A stretch of 64,000 nt of DNA from Immundisolibacter sp049322795 (GCA_049322795.1 JBMOQH010000016.1:223449-287448); one strand, 5' to 3'; shown: positions 9,016-18,372, numbered from the stretch's first letter. Notes: generated by a model not told the origin, from the letters alone. Made by a program: numbers and translations.

Positions 9016-9651
9016 GTGCTGCGCCTGTATCACATCCTGCCGCGGGCCGATCACCCGGGCTCGCACAACGCGCTGAAAGTCGCTGTACTGCTGCGCGAGC
9101 TCGGCCTCGACTTCGAGCTGGTCGACGTCGATCCAGCCACGCAGCTGCGGCCGGCCGACGCGCCGCTGCGCAAACTCAACCCGAATGGACTGACGCCGAT
9201 CCTGGACGACGACGGCTTCATCCTGTGGGAATCGGCGGCCATCCTGCAATACCTGTGCGACAGCCGCGGACCCACACCGCTGCTGCCGATGGAACCCAAG
9301 CCGCGGGCGCGTGTCCTACAGTGGGTGACCTGGGAGGCCAGCACCGTCATTTCGGCGTTGATGGCGCTGTACATGGCGCGCGTCGGTGGTGGCGATGCCA
9401 CGGTCGCGGCGCAACGTGTCGACTTCGTGCTCGGCGTGCTGGAGCAGCAACTCAACCCCCGCACCTTTATGGCCGACAACTATTCCATCGCCGACATCGC
9501 GCTCGGGGGCAGCGTGCCAGCGCTGCTGTCGATCGGTGTGGATTTTGGTGCCTATCCGGCGCTGCGGCGCTGGCTGGGCCGACTTCGCGGCCGAGCGGCC
9601 TGGCAGGATGCGATTTTTCTGGCCGACCTGCGCGCGGGAGGGCTCGGGTAA
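9016..9651 (+). CDS. Glutathione S-transferase family protein
   Basis: Soluble protein of 211 residues with an N-terminal thioredoxin-like GST domain and a C-terminal all-helical domain. LNPNGLTPILDD supplies the cis-proline of the glutathione site and WESAAILQYLCD supplies the glutamate/serine pair that binds the gamma-glutamyl group. The C-terminal domain has FMADNYSIADIALG, the conserved N-capping box. The GTG start at 9016 follows the previous stop by 2 bp, so it is likely translated with the YCII gene. Substrate unknown. Confidence 0.82.
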   Translation: MLRLYHILPRADHPGSHNALKVAVLLRELGLDFELVDVDPATQLRPADAPLRKLNPNGLTPILDDDGFILWESAAILQYLCDSRGPTPLLPMEPKPRARVLQWVTWEASTVISALMALYMARVGGGDATVAAQRVDFVLGVLEQQLNPRTFMADNYSIADIALGGSVPALLSIGVDFGAYPALRRWLGRLRGRAAWQDAIFLADLRAGGLG

Positions 9652-9732
9652 CCTTAAGTCCACGAGCCGCGTCAATCGGTGTTCTTGCTAGACTCCCCGG
9701 CTTTTTCGCTGCCCGATCGAGAGTACCCACGC

Positions 9733-10713
9733 GTGATTTCCCCCCGCACCTGCTTGCGCTCCCTGATGCCGCTGCTCGCCACCGCAGCGATCGGCGCTTC
9801 GGCTGAAACGGCTCCCGTGCCGCCGCCGGACGTCGATCTGATCGGTCAGGTGCAGGTGGTGGCAGCGCGTCACGAGGACACGCTGCTCGACATCGCCCGT
9901 CGTGCTGGGCTTGGCTACAACGAAATCAAGATGGCAAACCGGGGGGTCGACCCCTGGATGCCGGGCGAAGGCGTACAGGTCGCGCTGCCGACGCGGCACA
10001 TCCTGCCGATGGCGCCGCGCAGCGGCATCGTGATCAACCTGCCCGAGATGCGGCTTTATCACTACCTGCCCGCCAGCGGCGGCATACCGCAGGTGGCGAC
10101 CTACCCGATCAGCATCGGCCGTTTCGACTGGCGGTCGCCGCTCGGCATGACGCAGATTACGCAAAAGGTGCCCAACCCAAGCTGGACACCGCCGGAATCT
10201 ATCCGCATCGAGCACGCGGCCAAGGGCGACATCCTGCCGCCCGTGGTGCCAGCCGGGCCAGACAACCCGCTCGGGCAGTTTGCGCTTCGTCTGGGCCTGC
10301 CGGGCTACCTCATCCACGGCACGAATCGACCCTACGGCATCGGCATGCGGGTCACGCACGGCTGCCTGCGGCTGTACCCGGAGAATATCGCCACGCTGTT
10401 CCAGCAGGTGACCCCTGGCGTCAAGGTCAACTTCATCAGCCAGCCCTACAAGATCGGTCAGGCCTTCGGCGTGACGTATCTGGAGGCACACCACCCGCTC
10501 AAGGAAGAAAAAGGCCGCAAAGAAGGCGCATTGGGCGAGATTGCGCGGCTGCTGGCCCAGCGTGGCGTAAGCACGTCCGAAGTCGATTGGGACGCGGTGC
10601 GTCAGGAAATCGCCCGGCCCACAGGTATGCCGGTGCCGATCAGCCGACCGGATGACGTCCTGTTACTTGACGCGAGCGCCGAGACCGAAGGGCTGCTGAC
10701 CGCTCGGCGATAA
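9733..10713 (+). CDS. L,D-transpeptidase (YkuD family), periplasmic
   Basis: Predicted periplasmic enzyme of 326 residues that makes 3-3 crosslinks in peptidoglycan or attaches lipoprotein to it. The GTG at 9733 gives a signal peptide (basic start, hydrophobic core, cleavage near ASA); an upstream start at 9679 would put 18 odd residues before it. A LysM-like segment (about residues 25-75, with the motif MPGEGVQVALP) precedes the YkuD domain. The catalytic signature is IHGTN followed by VTHGCLRLYPENI, with the active-site Cys. The Lpp-like lipoprotein gene convergent with it is a plausible attachment substrate in the Braun sense, by inference only. Confidence 0.85.
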   Translation: MISPRTCLRSLMPLLATAAIGASAETAPVPPPDVDLIGQVQVVAARHEDTLLDIARRAGLGYNEIKMANRGVDPWMPGEGVQVALPTRHILPMAPRSGIVINLPEMRLYHYLPASGGIPQVATYPISIGRFDWRSPLGMTQITQKVPNPSWTPPESIRIEHAAKGDILPPVVPAGPDNPLGQFALRLGLPGYLIHGTNRPYGIGMRVTHGCLRLYPENIATLFQQVTPGVKVNFISQPYKIGQAFGVTYLEAHHPLKEEKGRKEGALGEIARLLAQRGVSTSEVDWDAVRQEIARPTGMPVPISRPDDVLLLDASAETEGLLTARR

Positions 10714-10739
10714 ATCGCCCGCCGCCGAACTCAAGGTAA

Positions 10740-10781
10740 AAAAAAAGCGGGGCCGGCTCGCGCCGACCCCGCTCTTTTTTT
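10740..10781. terminator. Bidirectional Rho-independent terminator
   Basis: An A-run, then AGCGGGG at 10746-10752 pairing with CCCCGCT at 10767-10773, extended by an inner GGC/GCC stem, then a T-run at 10774-10781. Because it has A and T runs on opposite sides, it can end both the L,D-transpeptidase transcript and the convergent lipoprotein transcript. Confidence 0.9.
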
Positions 10782-10796
10782 ACCGGAAGCGTTTGC

Positions 10797-11075
10797 TTAC
10801 TTCAGCATCGACTTCTGGAACATGCGATCGATCTTCTCGTTGGTGTCGACGCAGCACTGCTGGGCAGCCTTGGCCGCAGCCAGGGCCTCGTTGGCCGCAG
10901 CGCCGGCGGCGTCCGCCTTCGAGGAAGCAGCACTGGCGGTCGCCTGCGCGCTGTCCGCAGCCGACTTGGCCTGCGCGACCTGTTCGTTCACATAGCCCTT
11001 GGTGGCGCAACCGCTGGCCAGGGTAGCAAACAGAGCGACCGCGGCGAGCTTGCCAATGATCAGTTTGTTCTGCAT
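10797..11075 (-). CDS. Lpp/OprI-like alanine-rich outer-membrane lipoprotein
   Basis: Precursor of 92 residues with a lipoprotein signal peptide ending in the lipobox LASGC, so the mature chain begins at about Cys23. The mature part is an alanine-rich heptad helix (AQAKSAADSAQATASAAS) typical of Lpp and Pseudomonas OprI trimers, and it ends in a Lys, the residue that Braun lipoprotein links to peptidoglycan. Two adjacent Cys near residues 74-75 are unusual for the family. It has its own strong promoter and terminator, as expected of an abundant structural lipoprotein. Confidence 0.82.
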   Translation of the reverse strand: MQNKLIIGKLAAVALFATLASGCATKGYVNEQVAQAKSAADSAQATASAASSKADAAGAAANEALAAAKAAQQCCVDTNEKIDRMFQKSMLK

Positions 11076-11385
11076 ATCAATCCCCTAATAACGCTGAGGT
11101 AACAAAAATCCAACAATGCGACCACACGCCGCATCACGACGAGACGTGGCGGATTATAAGGTCGCAGGCCGAAAAAGCAAAAAGCGGAGCTGATGCGGAT
11201 CAAGCGGATCAGCGTGTTTCGGCGCCGTACGATGGCGAGCACCGTCTTATGGTTAGAGGGGGGTTCGCCGGCGTCTGGCAAAATAAGCGACTGCCTAAAA
11301 CTGCTGACGCCGCCATCAGCGATGCTGGCCTTGCCGCGCCTCGGCGCAGGCAGGAGATGTCCCGTTTTCCTTACCGGAGCGCCGC
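11076..11385. other. Divergent intergenic region between lipoprotein gene and ppsA
   Basis: About 310 bp without a gene. The left half carries the lipoprotein promoter. Between about 11193 and 11385 no protein-coding signal is seen; an imperfect tandem GCGGATCA occurs at about 11195-11210. The ppsA promoter must lie here, but no convincing -35/-10 pair could be chosen by eye. Confidence 0.6.
11153..11180 (-). promoter_or_regulatory. Sigma-70 promoter of the Lpp-like gene
   Basis: On the minus strand, TTGCTT (11180-11175) and a perfect TATAAT (11158-11153) are separated by 16 bp. Transcription would start near 11146, giving a leader of about 70 nt before the ATG at 11075. It is the best sigma-70 match noted in the window, fitting a highly expressed lipoprotein. 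Confidence 0.7.
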
Positions 11386-13758
11386 ATGACCGAATATCTA
11401 CGTTGGTTCGAAACCCTCGGCATGCACGATGTCGATCTGGTCGGAGGCAAGAACGCCTCGCTCGGCGAAATGATCAGTCATCTGCTGCCGCTCGGCGTTC
11501 AGGTGCCGGGCGGTTTTGCCACCACGGCGCACGCTTACCGCGACTTCCTTGCCAAGGACGGTCTTGCCGAGCGGATCAAGGCCGAGCTGGACGCGCTCGA
11601 CGTCGACGACGTGGCGGCGCTGGCGCGTACCGGCGAGAAAATCCGCAAACTCATTCTGGAACAACCCTTTCCGGACGGCCTGGAGCAGGGCATCGTCGAC
11701 GCCTACGGCAAGCTGTGCGGCGACCACGGCGACGTGTCGGTCGCGGTGCGCTCGTCGGCCACGGCCGAGGACCTGCCGGACGCCTCCTTCGCCGGCCAGC
11801 AGGAAACCTTTCTCAACATCCGCGGCGCCGATCACGTGCTGCACGCGGTGCGCCACGTGTTCGCCTCGTTGTTCAACGACCGCGCGATCTCCTACCGCGT
11901 GCACCAGGGCTTCGCGCACGAGCACGTGGCGCTGTCGGCCGGCATCCAGCGCATGGTGCGCAGCGATGTCGGCGCCAGCGGCGTGATGTTCACGCTCGAC
12001 ACCGAATCCGGCTTTCGCGACGCGGTGTTCGTCACGGCCTCGTACGGCCTTGGCGAGACGGTGGTGCAGGGCACGGTGAACCCGGACGAGTTCTACGTGC
12101 ACAAGCCGACACTGCGTGCCGGGCGGCCGGCGGTGATCTCGCGCCATCGCGGCAGCAAGCTGATCAAGATGGTGTACACGGACGCCGTGTCGGCCGGGCG
12201 CTCGACCACCACGGTTGACGTGCCCGAGGCCGATCGGCTGCGGTTCTGTCTCAGCGACGCCGAGGTCGAGGCGCTCGCCCGCCAGGCGCTGATCATCGAG
12301 GACCACTACGGCCGGCCCATGGACATCGAGTGGGGCCGCGACGGCGAAGACGGCCAGCTGTACATCCTGCAGGCGCGCCCCGAAACCGTGAAGGCGCGCG
12401 GCGACTCGCAGGTGCTGCGCCGCTATCAGCTGAAGGAGAAGTCCAAGGTGCTGGTCACCGGCCGCAGCGTGGGCCAGGGCATCGGCGTCGGCAAGGTGCG
12501 CGTGGTGGACAGCCCCGCGCGCATGGGCGAACTGCAGCCCGGCGAGGTACTAGTGGCCGACATGACCGACCCCGACTGGGAGCCGGTGATGAAGCGCGCG
12601 TCTGCCATCGTCACCAACCGTGGTGGGCGCACCTGTCATGCCGCGATCATCGCCCGCGAGCTGGGTATCCCGGCCGTCGTGGGCTGCGGCGACGCCACCG
12701 ACCGGCTCGTCACCGGCCAGGCCGTGACCGTGTCCTGCGCCGAGGGCGACACCGGCTTCATCTACGAGGGCGCGCTCAGGAACGAGGTCAGCGAGGTGCG
12801 CCTGGACAGCATGCCGACGCCGCCGACCAAGATCATGATGAACATCGGCAACCCGGACCGGGCCTTCGACTTCGCCAGCCTGCCGAACGCCGGCGTCGGC
12901 CTGGCGCGGCTCGAGTTCCTCATCAACCGCGGCATCGGCGTGCATCCGAAGGCGCTGATCAACTACGCCACGCTGGGTGCCGACCTGCGCGGGGCCATCG
13001 ACGAGATCATCGCCGGCTACGCCGACCCGCAGACCTTCTTCGTCGAGAAGCTGGTCGAGGGCATCGCCACGCTGGGCGCGGCCTTCTGGCCGAAGAAGGT
13101 GATCGTGCGCATGTCGGACTTCAAGAGCAACGAGTACGCGAACCTGCTCGGCGGCGAGCTGTACGAGCCGCACGAGGAAAACCCCATGCTGGGTTTCCGC
13201 GGCGCCTCGCGTTACATCGCCGACAGCTTCCGCGACTGCTTCGCGCTCGAATGCCGGGCACTGAAGAAGGTTCGCGACGACATGGGGCTGACCAACGTCG
13301 AGATCATGATCCCGTTCGTGCGCACGCTGGGCGAGGCGCGGCAGGTCACCGAACTGCTGGCCGAGCAGGGCCTGAAGCGCGGCGACAACGGCCTGCGCCT
13401 GATCATGATGTGCGAGCTGCCGTCGAACGCCATGCTGGCCGAGCAGTTCCTCGAGTTCTTCGACGGCTTCTCGATCGGCTCGAACGACCTGACCCAGCTC
13501 ACGCTGGGTCTGGACCGCGACTCAGGCCTGGTGGCGGGCGAGTTCGACGAGCGCGACGGCGCCGTCAAGGCGCTGATGAAGCTCGCCATCGACGCCTGCC
13601 AGCGCGCCGGCAAGTACGTCGGCATCTGCGGCCAGGGGCCGTCGGATCACCCCGACCTCGCGCAGTGGCTGGTCGAGCAGGGCATCGAGAGTGTGTCGCT
13701 GAACCCGGACACGGTAGTGTCCACCTGGCTCGCGCTGTCGGGCGACAAGGCGCACTGA
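11386..13758 (+). CDS. ppsA: Phosphoenolpyruvate synthase
   Basis: Gluconeogenic enzyme making PEP, AMP and phosphate from pyruvate and ATP; 790 residues, the usual length. The N-terminal ATP-grasp domain has VGGKNASLGEM and a SSATAEDLPDASFAGQQ motif; the swivelling phosphohistidine domain has GGRTCHAAIIARELG with the catalytic His; the C-terminal TIM barrel ends with GSNDLTQLTLGLDRD and the catalytic Cys in VGICGQGPSD. The regulatory kinase gene ppsR, often divergent from ppsA, is not next to it here. A GC hairpin without a U-run (13773-13793) lies after the stop. Confidence 0.96.
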   Translation: MTEYLRWFETLGMHDVDLVGGKNASLGEMISHLLPLGVQVPGGFATTAHAYRDFLAKDGLAERIKAELDALDVDDVAALARTGEKIRKLILEQPFPDGLEQGIVDAYGKLCGDHGDVSVAVRSSATAEDLPDASFAGQQETFLNIRGADHVLHAVRHVFASLFNDRAISYRVHQGFAHEHVALSAGIQRMVRSDVGASGVMFTLDTESGFRDAVFVTASYGLGETVVQGTVNPDEFYVHKPTLRAGRPAVISRHRGSKLIKMVYTDAVSAGRSTTTVDVPEADRLRFCLSDAEVEALARQALIIEDHYGRPMDIEWGRDGEDGQLYILQARPETVKARGDSQVLRRYQLKEKSKVLVTGRSVGQGIGVGKVRVVDSPARMGELQPGEVLVADMTDPDWEPVMKRASAIVTNRGGRTCHAAIIARELGIPAVVGCGDATDRLVTGQAVTVSCAEGDTGFIYEGALRNEVSEVRLDSMPTPPTKIMMNIGNPDRAFDFASLPNAGVGLARLEFLINRGIGVHPKALINYATLGADLRGAIDEIIAGYADPQTFFVEKLVEGIATLGAAFWPKKVIVRMSDFKSNEYANLLGGELYEPHEENPMLGFRGASRYIADSFRDCFALECRALKKVRDDMGLTNVEIMIPFVRTLGEARQVTELLAEQGLKRGDNGLRLIMMCELPSNAMLAEQFLEFFDGFSIGSNDLTQLTLGLDRDSGLVAGEFDERDGAVKALMKLAIDACQRAGKYVGICGQGPSDHPDLAQWLVEQGIESVSLNPDTVVSTWLALSGDKAH

Positions 13759-13848
13759 GCGAGCGGTCTGGCGGCCCGGTGGATTGCCGGGCCTCCATGC
13801 TGTCGGGCCGGACGCCAAAGCGTCCGCCCCGGATTCACCAGCTCGGCA

Positions 13849-14919
13849 TCAGCCGCGCTCCAGCCGGCGCAGGATGGCCGCTTCGAGCGTGGCGCGGTCG
13901 GCCTTGACGGGTTTCAGATCGGGCGCGCTGCGGATGGCGACGTCGGGGTCCTTCAGACCGTTGCCGGTGAGTGTGCAGACCAGCGTGCGGCCGGGCGGGA
14001 TGCGACCGGATTGCAGGTCGCGCAGCGCACCGCCGATCGACGCCGCCGAGGCCGGCTCGCAGAACACGCCTTCTTCCATCGCCAGCAGTTTCTGCGCGGC
14101 CAGGATCTCGTCGTCGGTCAGGGCCGCGAACCAGCCGCCGGATTCCTGCTGCGCGGCGATGGCCTTGTCCCAGGACTGCGGCTTGCCGATGCGGATGGCG
14201 GTGGCGACGGTCTCCGGCTGCGCGATCGGATGGCCGGCCACGAACGGCGCCGCGCCGGCCGCCTGATAGCCGGCCATCACCGGCAGGTGGCAGCGCCCGG
14301 CGGCCTGGTACTGGGTGTAGCCCATCCAGTAGGCGCTGATGTTGCCGGCGTTGCCGACCGGCAGGCAGTGGTAGTCCGGCGCCCGGCCGAGCGTGTCGAC
14401 GATCTCGAAGGCGGCGGTCTTTTGCCCCTGCAGGCGGTGCGGGTTGACCGAGTTGACCAGCGTCACCGGCGCGGTCTGCGCCAGTTCCTTGACCAGCTGC
14501 ATGCCGTCGTCGAAGTTGCCGGCGATCTGCAGCACCTCGGCGCCGTGCATGATGGCCTGCGCCAGCTTGCCGAGCGCGATCTTGCCCTCCGGGATCAGCA
14601 CGAAGGACACGATGCCGGCGCGCGCCGCGTAGGCCGCCGCCGCCGCCGAGGTGTTGCCGGTGGAGGCGCAGATGATGGCCCGGCTGCCCTCGTGCACCGC
14701 CATGCTGACGGCGGCGGTCATGCCGCGGTCCTTGAACGAGCCGGTCGGGTTCAGGCCTTCGAACTTGACGTAGATGTCGGCGTCGAGGCCCAGCCGGCGC
14801 GGGATGTTGCGCAGGCGGATCAGCGGCGTGGCGCCTTCCAGCAGCGTCACCGGGGCGACGCCGGCCGGCAGGTCGAGCCAGTCGCGGTAGCGGGCGATCA
14901 GGCCCTCGTAGGCGCTCAT
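13849..14919 (-). CDS. thrC: Threonine synthase
   Basis: PLP enzyme that converts O-phosphohomoserine to threonine. The protein has 356 residues, the short (type I-like) form with PTGSFKDRGMT containing the PLP lysine, and the phosphate-binding PVGNAGNISAY loop. The start at 14919 is 1 bp from the hom stop, so the two are tightly coupled. It is the last gene of an alaC-hom-thrC operon that draws on aspartate semialdehyde and pyruvate/glutamate metabolism. Confidence 0.95.
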   Translation of the reverse strand: MSAYEGLIARYRDWLDLPAGVAPVTLLEGATPLIRLRNIPRRLGLDADIYVKFEGLNPTGSFKDRGMTAAVSMAVHEGSRAIICASTGNTSAAAAAYAARAGIVSFVLIPEGKIALGKLAQAIMHGAEVLQIAGNFDDGMQLVKELAQTAPVTLVNSVNPHRLQGQKTAAFEIVDTLGRAPDYHCLPVGNAGNISAYWMGYTQYQAAGRCHLPVMAGYQAAGAAPFVAGHPIAQPETVATAIRIGKPQSWDKAIAAQQESGGWFAALTDDEILAAQKLLAMEEGVFCEPASAASIGGALRDLQSGRIPPGRTLVCTLTGNGLKDPDVAIRSAPDLKPVKADRATLEAAILRRLERG

Positions 14920-14920
14920 G

Positions 14921-16231
14921 TCAGTGCTCCAGGTGGTCGAGGCGCAGGCTGACCACGCGGCCGTCGATGCTGGGCAGCGCCTCGATGCGGGCGATGGCGT
15001 CGCGCAGCGCGCGCTCGCGCACCTTGTGCGTGAGCAGGATGACCGCCACGTGGCTGGCGCCGGGCGCGGGCTCCTTCTGCAGGATGGCCTCGATGCTGAT
15101 CTGCTGGTCGGCCAGGATGCGCGTGACGTCGGCCAGCACGCCGGGGCGGTCGAGCGCGGTCAGGCGCAGGTAAAACGCCGTTTCGACGGCACCGATGGGC
15201 CGGATCGGCAGCGCCTGCAGGCGGTCGTGGTGGAAGGCGAGATACGGCACCCGGTGTTCGGGGTCTATGGTCAGCGCGCGGGCGATGTCGACCAAGTCCG
15301 CCACCACCGCCGAGGCGGTCGGGCCGGCACCGGCGCCGGCGCCGTAGTACAGGCTCTGGCCGAGCGCATCGCTGTCCACCAGCACGGCGTTGATGACGCC
15401 GTCCACCTGCGCCAGCAGGTGCCGCTGCGGCAGCAGCGTCGGGTGCACGCGCAGTTCAACGCCGCCCTCGCCGCGCCGGGCGATGCCGAGCAGCTTCAGG
15501 CGATATCCGAGCTGCCCGGCGTAGTCGACATCCACCGCCGACAGGTCGCGGATGCCCTCGACATGAACCTGATCGAAACACAGCGGCATGCCGAACGCGA
15601 TGGCGGCCAGGATGGACAGCTTGTGGGCGGCGTCCACGCCGTCGATGTCGAAGCTCGGGTCGGCCTCGGCGTAGCCCAGGCGCTGCGCGTCGGCGAGCGC
15701 GGTCGCGAAGTCGAGCCCGGCGCCCCGCATCTGCGTCAGGATGTAGTTGGAGGTGCCGTTGATGATGCCGGCGATGCCGTCGATGCGGTTGCCGGCCAGG
15801 CCCTCGCGCAGGGTCTTGATGACCGGGATGCCGCCCGCCACGGCGGCCTCGAAGCCGACCGCCACGCCGGCACGCCGCGCGGCGTCGAAGATTTCGTTGC
15901 CGTGGTGGGCGATCAGCGCCTTGTTGGCGGTGACCACGTGCTTGCCGGCGGCGATGGCCGCCAGAACGAGCGAGCGCGCCGGCTCGATGCCGCCGATCAG
16001 CTCGGCGACGATGTCGACGTCCGGCTGGCGCACCACGTCGAACGGATCGGTGTGCACGGCGATGTCGGCCGGCAGGCCGCGCGCCCGCTCGGGGTTGCGC
16101 ACCGATGCGTGCGTGACGCGCAGCGGGCGGCCGGCGCGGCGGGCGATCTCGTCGCCGTTGCGCGCCAGCAGCTCGAGCGTGCCGCCGCCGACGGTGCCCA
16201 GCCCAAGCAGGCCGATGCGTACCGCGTTCAT
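14921..16231 (-). CDS. hom: Homoserine dehydrogenase
   Basis: NAD(P)-dependent reduction of aspartate semialdehyde to homoserine. The protein has 436 residues: an N-terminal Rossmann domain (GLLGLGTVGGG), the catalytic domain with ANKALIAHHG, EAAVAGGIPVI and GYAEADPSFDIDG, and a C-terminal ACT domain (RPGVLADVTRILAD at about 360-375) for threonine feedback. It is monofunctional, with no fused aspartate kinase. The start ATG at 16231 overlaps the alaC stop by 4 bp (ATGA). Confidence 0.95.
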   Translation of the reverse strand: MNAVRIGLLGLGTVGGGTLELLARNGDEIARRAGRPLRVTHASVRNPERARGLPADIAVHTDPFDVVRQPDVDIVAELIGGIEPARSLVLAAIAAGKHVVTANKALIAHHGNEIFDAARRAGVAVGFEAAVAGGIPVIKTLREGLAGNRIDGIAGIINGTSNYILTQMRGAGLDFATALADAQRLGYAEADPSFDIDGVDAAHKLSILAAIAFGMPLCFDQVHVEGIRDLSAVDVDYAGQLGYRLKLLGIARRGEGGVELRVHPTLLPQRHLLAQVDGVINAVLVDSDALGQSLYYGAGAGAGPTASAVVADLVDIARALTIDPEHRVPYLAFHHDRLQALPIRPIGAVETAFYLRLTALDRPGVLADVTRILADQQISIEAILQKEPAPGASHVAVILLTHKVRERALRDAIARIEALPSIDGRVVSLRLDHLEH

Positions 16232-17433
16232 GCGCCACCCGCGGCGGTCTGCGCCTCGCCGCCGCGCAGCAGGCGGCGGATGGAACGCACCGCCTGGCGC
16301 GTGCGGTGCTCGTTCTCGATCAGGCCGAAGCGCACGTACTCGTCCCCGTATTCGCCAAAGCCGATGCCCGGCGACACCGCCACGTGGGCCTCGGTGAGCA
16401 ACAGCTTGCTGAATTCGAGCGAACCCAGCGCCCGGTAGCGCTCCGGAATGCGCGCCCACACGAACATCGTGGCCTTGGGCTTCTCGACCGCCCAGCCGGC
16501 GGCGTTCAGGCCCTCGCACAGCACGTCGCGCCTGCTCTGGTACATGGCGGCGATGTCGCGCACGCAGTCCTGCGGGCCTTCCAGCGCGGCGATGGCGGCC
16601 ACCTGGATGGGCGTGAAGGTGCCGTAGTCCAGATACGACTTGATGCGCGCCAGCGCGCCGATCAGGGTCGGGTTGCCGCACATGAAGCCAACCCGCCAGC
16701 CAGGCATGTTGTAGGTCTTCGACAGCGTGTAGGCCTCGACCGCGATGTCCTTGGCGCCCGCCACCTGCAGGATGGATGGCGCCTGGTAGCCGTCGAAGGC
16801 GATCTCGGCGTAGGCGAGGTCATGGATGACCCAGATCTCGTGCTCGCGGGCGATGCGCACCACGCGCTCGAAGAAGTCCAGGTCCACGCACGCCGTGGTC
16901 GGGTTGCTCGGGAAGTTCAGCACCAGAAACTTCGGCCGCGGCCAGCAGTTGCGGATGGCGTTTTCCAGCTCGTCGAAGAAATCCAGCCCCGGCAGCATCG
17001 GCACGTGGCGGATGTCCGCCCCGGCGATGACGAAGCCGTAGGGGTGGATCGGGTAGGTGGGATTCGGCACCAGCACGGCGTCGCCCGGACCCACGGTGGC
17101 CAGCGCCAGGTGCGCCAGGCCCTCCTTGGAGCCGATGGTGACGATGGCCTCGCTGTCCGGGTTCAGGTCCACGTCGTAGCGGCGCTTGTACCAGGCGCAG
17201 ATGGCCCGGCGCAGGCGCGGGATGCCCTTGGAAACCGAGTAGCGGTGCGTGTCGCCGCGGCGGGCCGCCTCGATGAGCTTGTCGACGATGTGCGGCGGCG
17301 TCGGCTGGTCGGGGTTGCCCATGCCGAAGTCGACCACGTCCTCGCCGCGCTGCCGGGCCTGCGCCTTCAGCTCGTTGACGATGTTGAACACATACGGCGG
17401 CAGGCGCTCGATGCGCGGGAAGCTGTCCTTCAT
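16228..17433 (-). CDS. alaC: Alanine-type aminotransferase (AlaC-like)
   Basis: Class I PLP aminotransferase of 401 residues. The start PRIERLPPYVFNIVNELK, DFGMGNPDQPTP and the PLP lysine motif AYTLSKTYNMPGWR match the AlaC/YfdZ group, which makes alanine from pyruvate and glutamate. It is the first gene of the operon with hom and thrC, a common arrangement in gammaproteobacteria. Related members can act on aspartate or methionine precursors, so the substrate is inferred from the family. Confidence 0.88.
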   Translation of the reverse strand: MKDSFPRIERLPPYVFNIVNELKAQARQRGEDVVDFGMGNPDQPTPPHIVDKLIEAARRGDTHRYSVSKGIPRLRRAICAWYKRRYDVDLNPDSEAIVTIGSKEGLAHLALATVGPGDAVLVPNPTYPIHPYGFVIAGADIRHVPMLPGLDFFDELENAIRNCWPRPKFLVLNFPSNPTTACVDLDFFERVVRIAREHEIWVIHDLAYAEIAFDGYQAPSILQVAGAKDIAVEAYTLSKTYNMPGWRVGFMCGNPTLIGALARIKSYLDYGTFTPIQVAAIAALEGPQDCVRDIAAMYQSRRDVLCEGLNAAGWAVEKPKATMFVWARIPERYRALGSLEFSKLLLTEAHVAVSPGIGFGEYGDEYVRFGLIENEHRTRQAVRSIRRLLRGGEAQTAAGGA

Positions 17434-17555
17434 GGATCGTCCGGGCCGAAAAGGCGGGAGGAGATGCGACGCGGTGCCGGGAAGCGCACGCCGGAGCCGC
17501 TGCGGACCGATAATCCGGGCTGTCGGATGCGTCTTTGGAAGGGCCGAAATTCTAA

Positions 17556-17948
17556 ATGAAAATCCAGATTGAACGCGGCGCCAGCTACCGCGTGCACGCC
17601 TACGACGCGGCCGGCGTGACGGTGGCGCGGGGCGAGCAGCTGCACACCTTCAGCGACCCGCTGGTGCTGCAAGCGGACACGGCGCCGGTGGCCTGGACGG
17701 TGGCCGAGGCGACGCCGCCGCTGGCCGCCTTCGAGGCGCTGCTGGAGCACCGGCCCGAGCTGGTGATCTACGGCAGCGGCGCGCGGCTGCGCTTTCCGGG
17801 CGGGTCGGTGATGCAGCTGTTTCACGGCCACGGCATCGGCTTCGAGACCATGGATACCTTCGCCGCGTGTCGCACCTTCAACGTGCTGAGCCACGAGGGC
17901 CGGCGCGTGCTGGCGGCGCTGCTGGTCGGGCCGCTGGGCGCCGTGTGA
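17556..17948 (+). CDS. Mth938-like domain protein (DUF498 family)
   Basis: Small protein of 130 residues in the Mth938/NDUFAF3-like family. The SYRVHAYD start, YGSGARLRFPG and the C-terminal ACRTFNVLSHEGRRVLAALL are characteristic. In mitochondria the relative NDUFAF3 is a complex I assembly factor; bacterial members are often near respiratory or secretion genes and have no established reaction. It is divergent from alaC across 122 bp. A REP cluster follows its stop. Confidence 0.8.
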   Translation: MKIQIERGASYRVHAYDAAGVTVARGEQLHTFSDPLVLQADTAPVAWTVAEATPPLAAFEALLEHRPELVIYGSGARLRFPGGSVMQLFHGHGIGFETMDTFAACRTFNVLSHEGRRVLAALLVGPLGAV

Positions 17949-17970
17949 TGGCCGGAACGGGGGTGTTCTT

Positions 17971-18372
17971 GTGGGAGCGGCGCCCTCGCCGCGAATTCCG
18001 GGCAACGGCCATTCGGCCCGAGGGCGGACCTCCCACAAGGCGCGGGTTTGTGGGAGCGGCGCCCCCGCCGCGAATCCGGGCCAATGCCTTTCGGCCCGAG
18101 GGCGGGCCTCCCACNNNNNNNNNNNNNNNNNNNNNNNNNNNNNNNNNNNNNNNNNNNNNNNNNNNNNNNNNNNNNNNNNNNNNNNNNNNNNNNNNNNNNN
18201 NNNNNNNNNNNNNNCCTCCCACAAGGCGCGGGTTTGTGGGAGCGGCGCCCCCGCCGCGAATCCGGGCCAATGCCTTTCGGCCCGAGGGCGGGCCTCCCAC
18301 GGCGGAGCATTCGGCCCGAGGGCGGGCCTCCCACAGGGTGTGGGCTTGTGGGAGCGGCGCCCCGCCGCGAAT
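17971..18372. repeat. REP/BIME cluster 1 (interrupted by assembly gap)
   Basis: Alternating copies of two palindromic units. Unit A reads head GTGGGA, stem GCGGCG, loop CCCT, stem CGCCGC, tail GAAT. Unit B, mostly on the minus strand here, reads head GTGGGA, stem GGCCCG, loop CCCT, stem CGGGCC, tail GAAT. A and B alternate as inverted pairs with a period of 78 bp in the best-conserved part. The last A copy at 18348-18372 has a shortened loop. This stretch also accounts for the roughly 490 bp without a gene between 17949 and 18440. Confidence 0.85.
18115..18214. other. Assembly gap of 100 N
   Basis: Exactly 100 N, the conventional placeholder for a gap of unknown size. The 86 bases on the left (18029-18114) are identical to the 86 on the right (18215-18300), so the gap lies inside the REP array. 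Confidence 0.98.

Noticed and set aside
13773..13793. Rho-independent terminator after ppsA
   Set aside because: A good GC hairpin (GGCCCGG/CCGGGCC) but no T-run; not listed as a terminator.
17971..18372. CRISPR array
   Set aside because: The repeats are palindromic, alternate in strand and are separated by near-identical sequence, not unique spacers; no cas genes are near.
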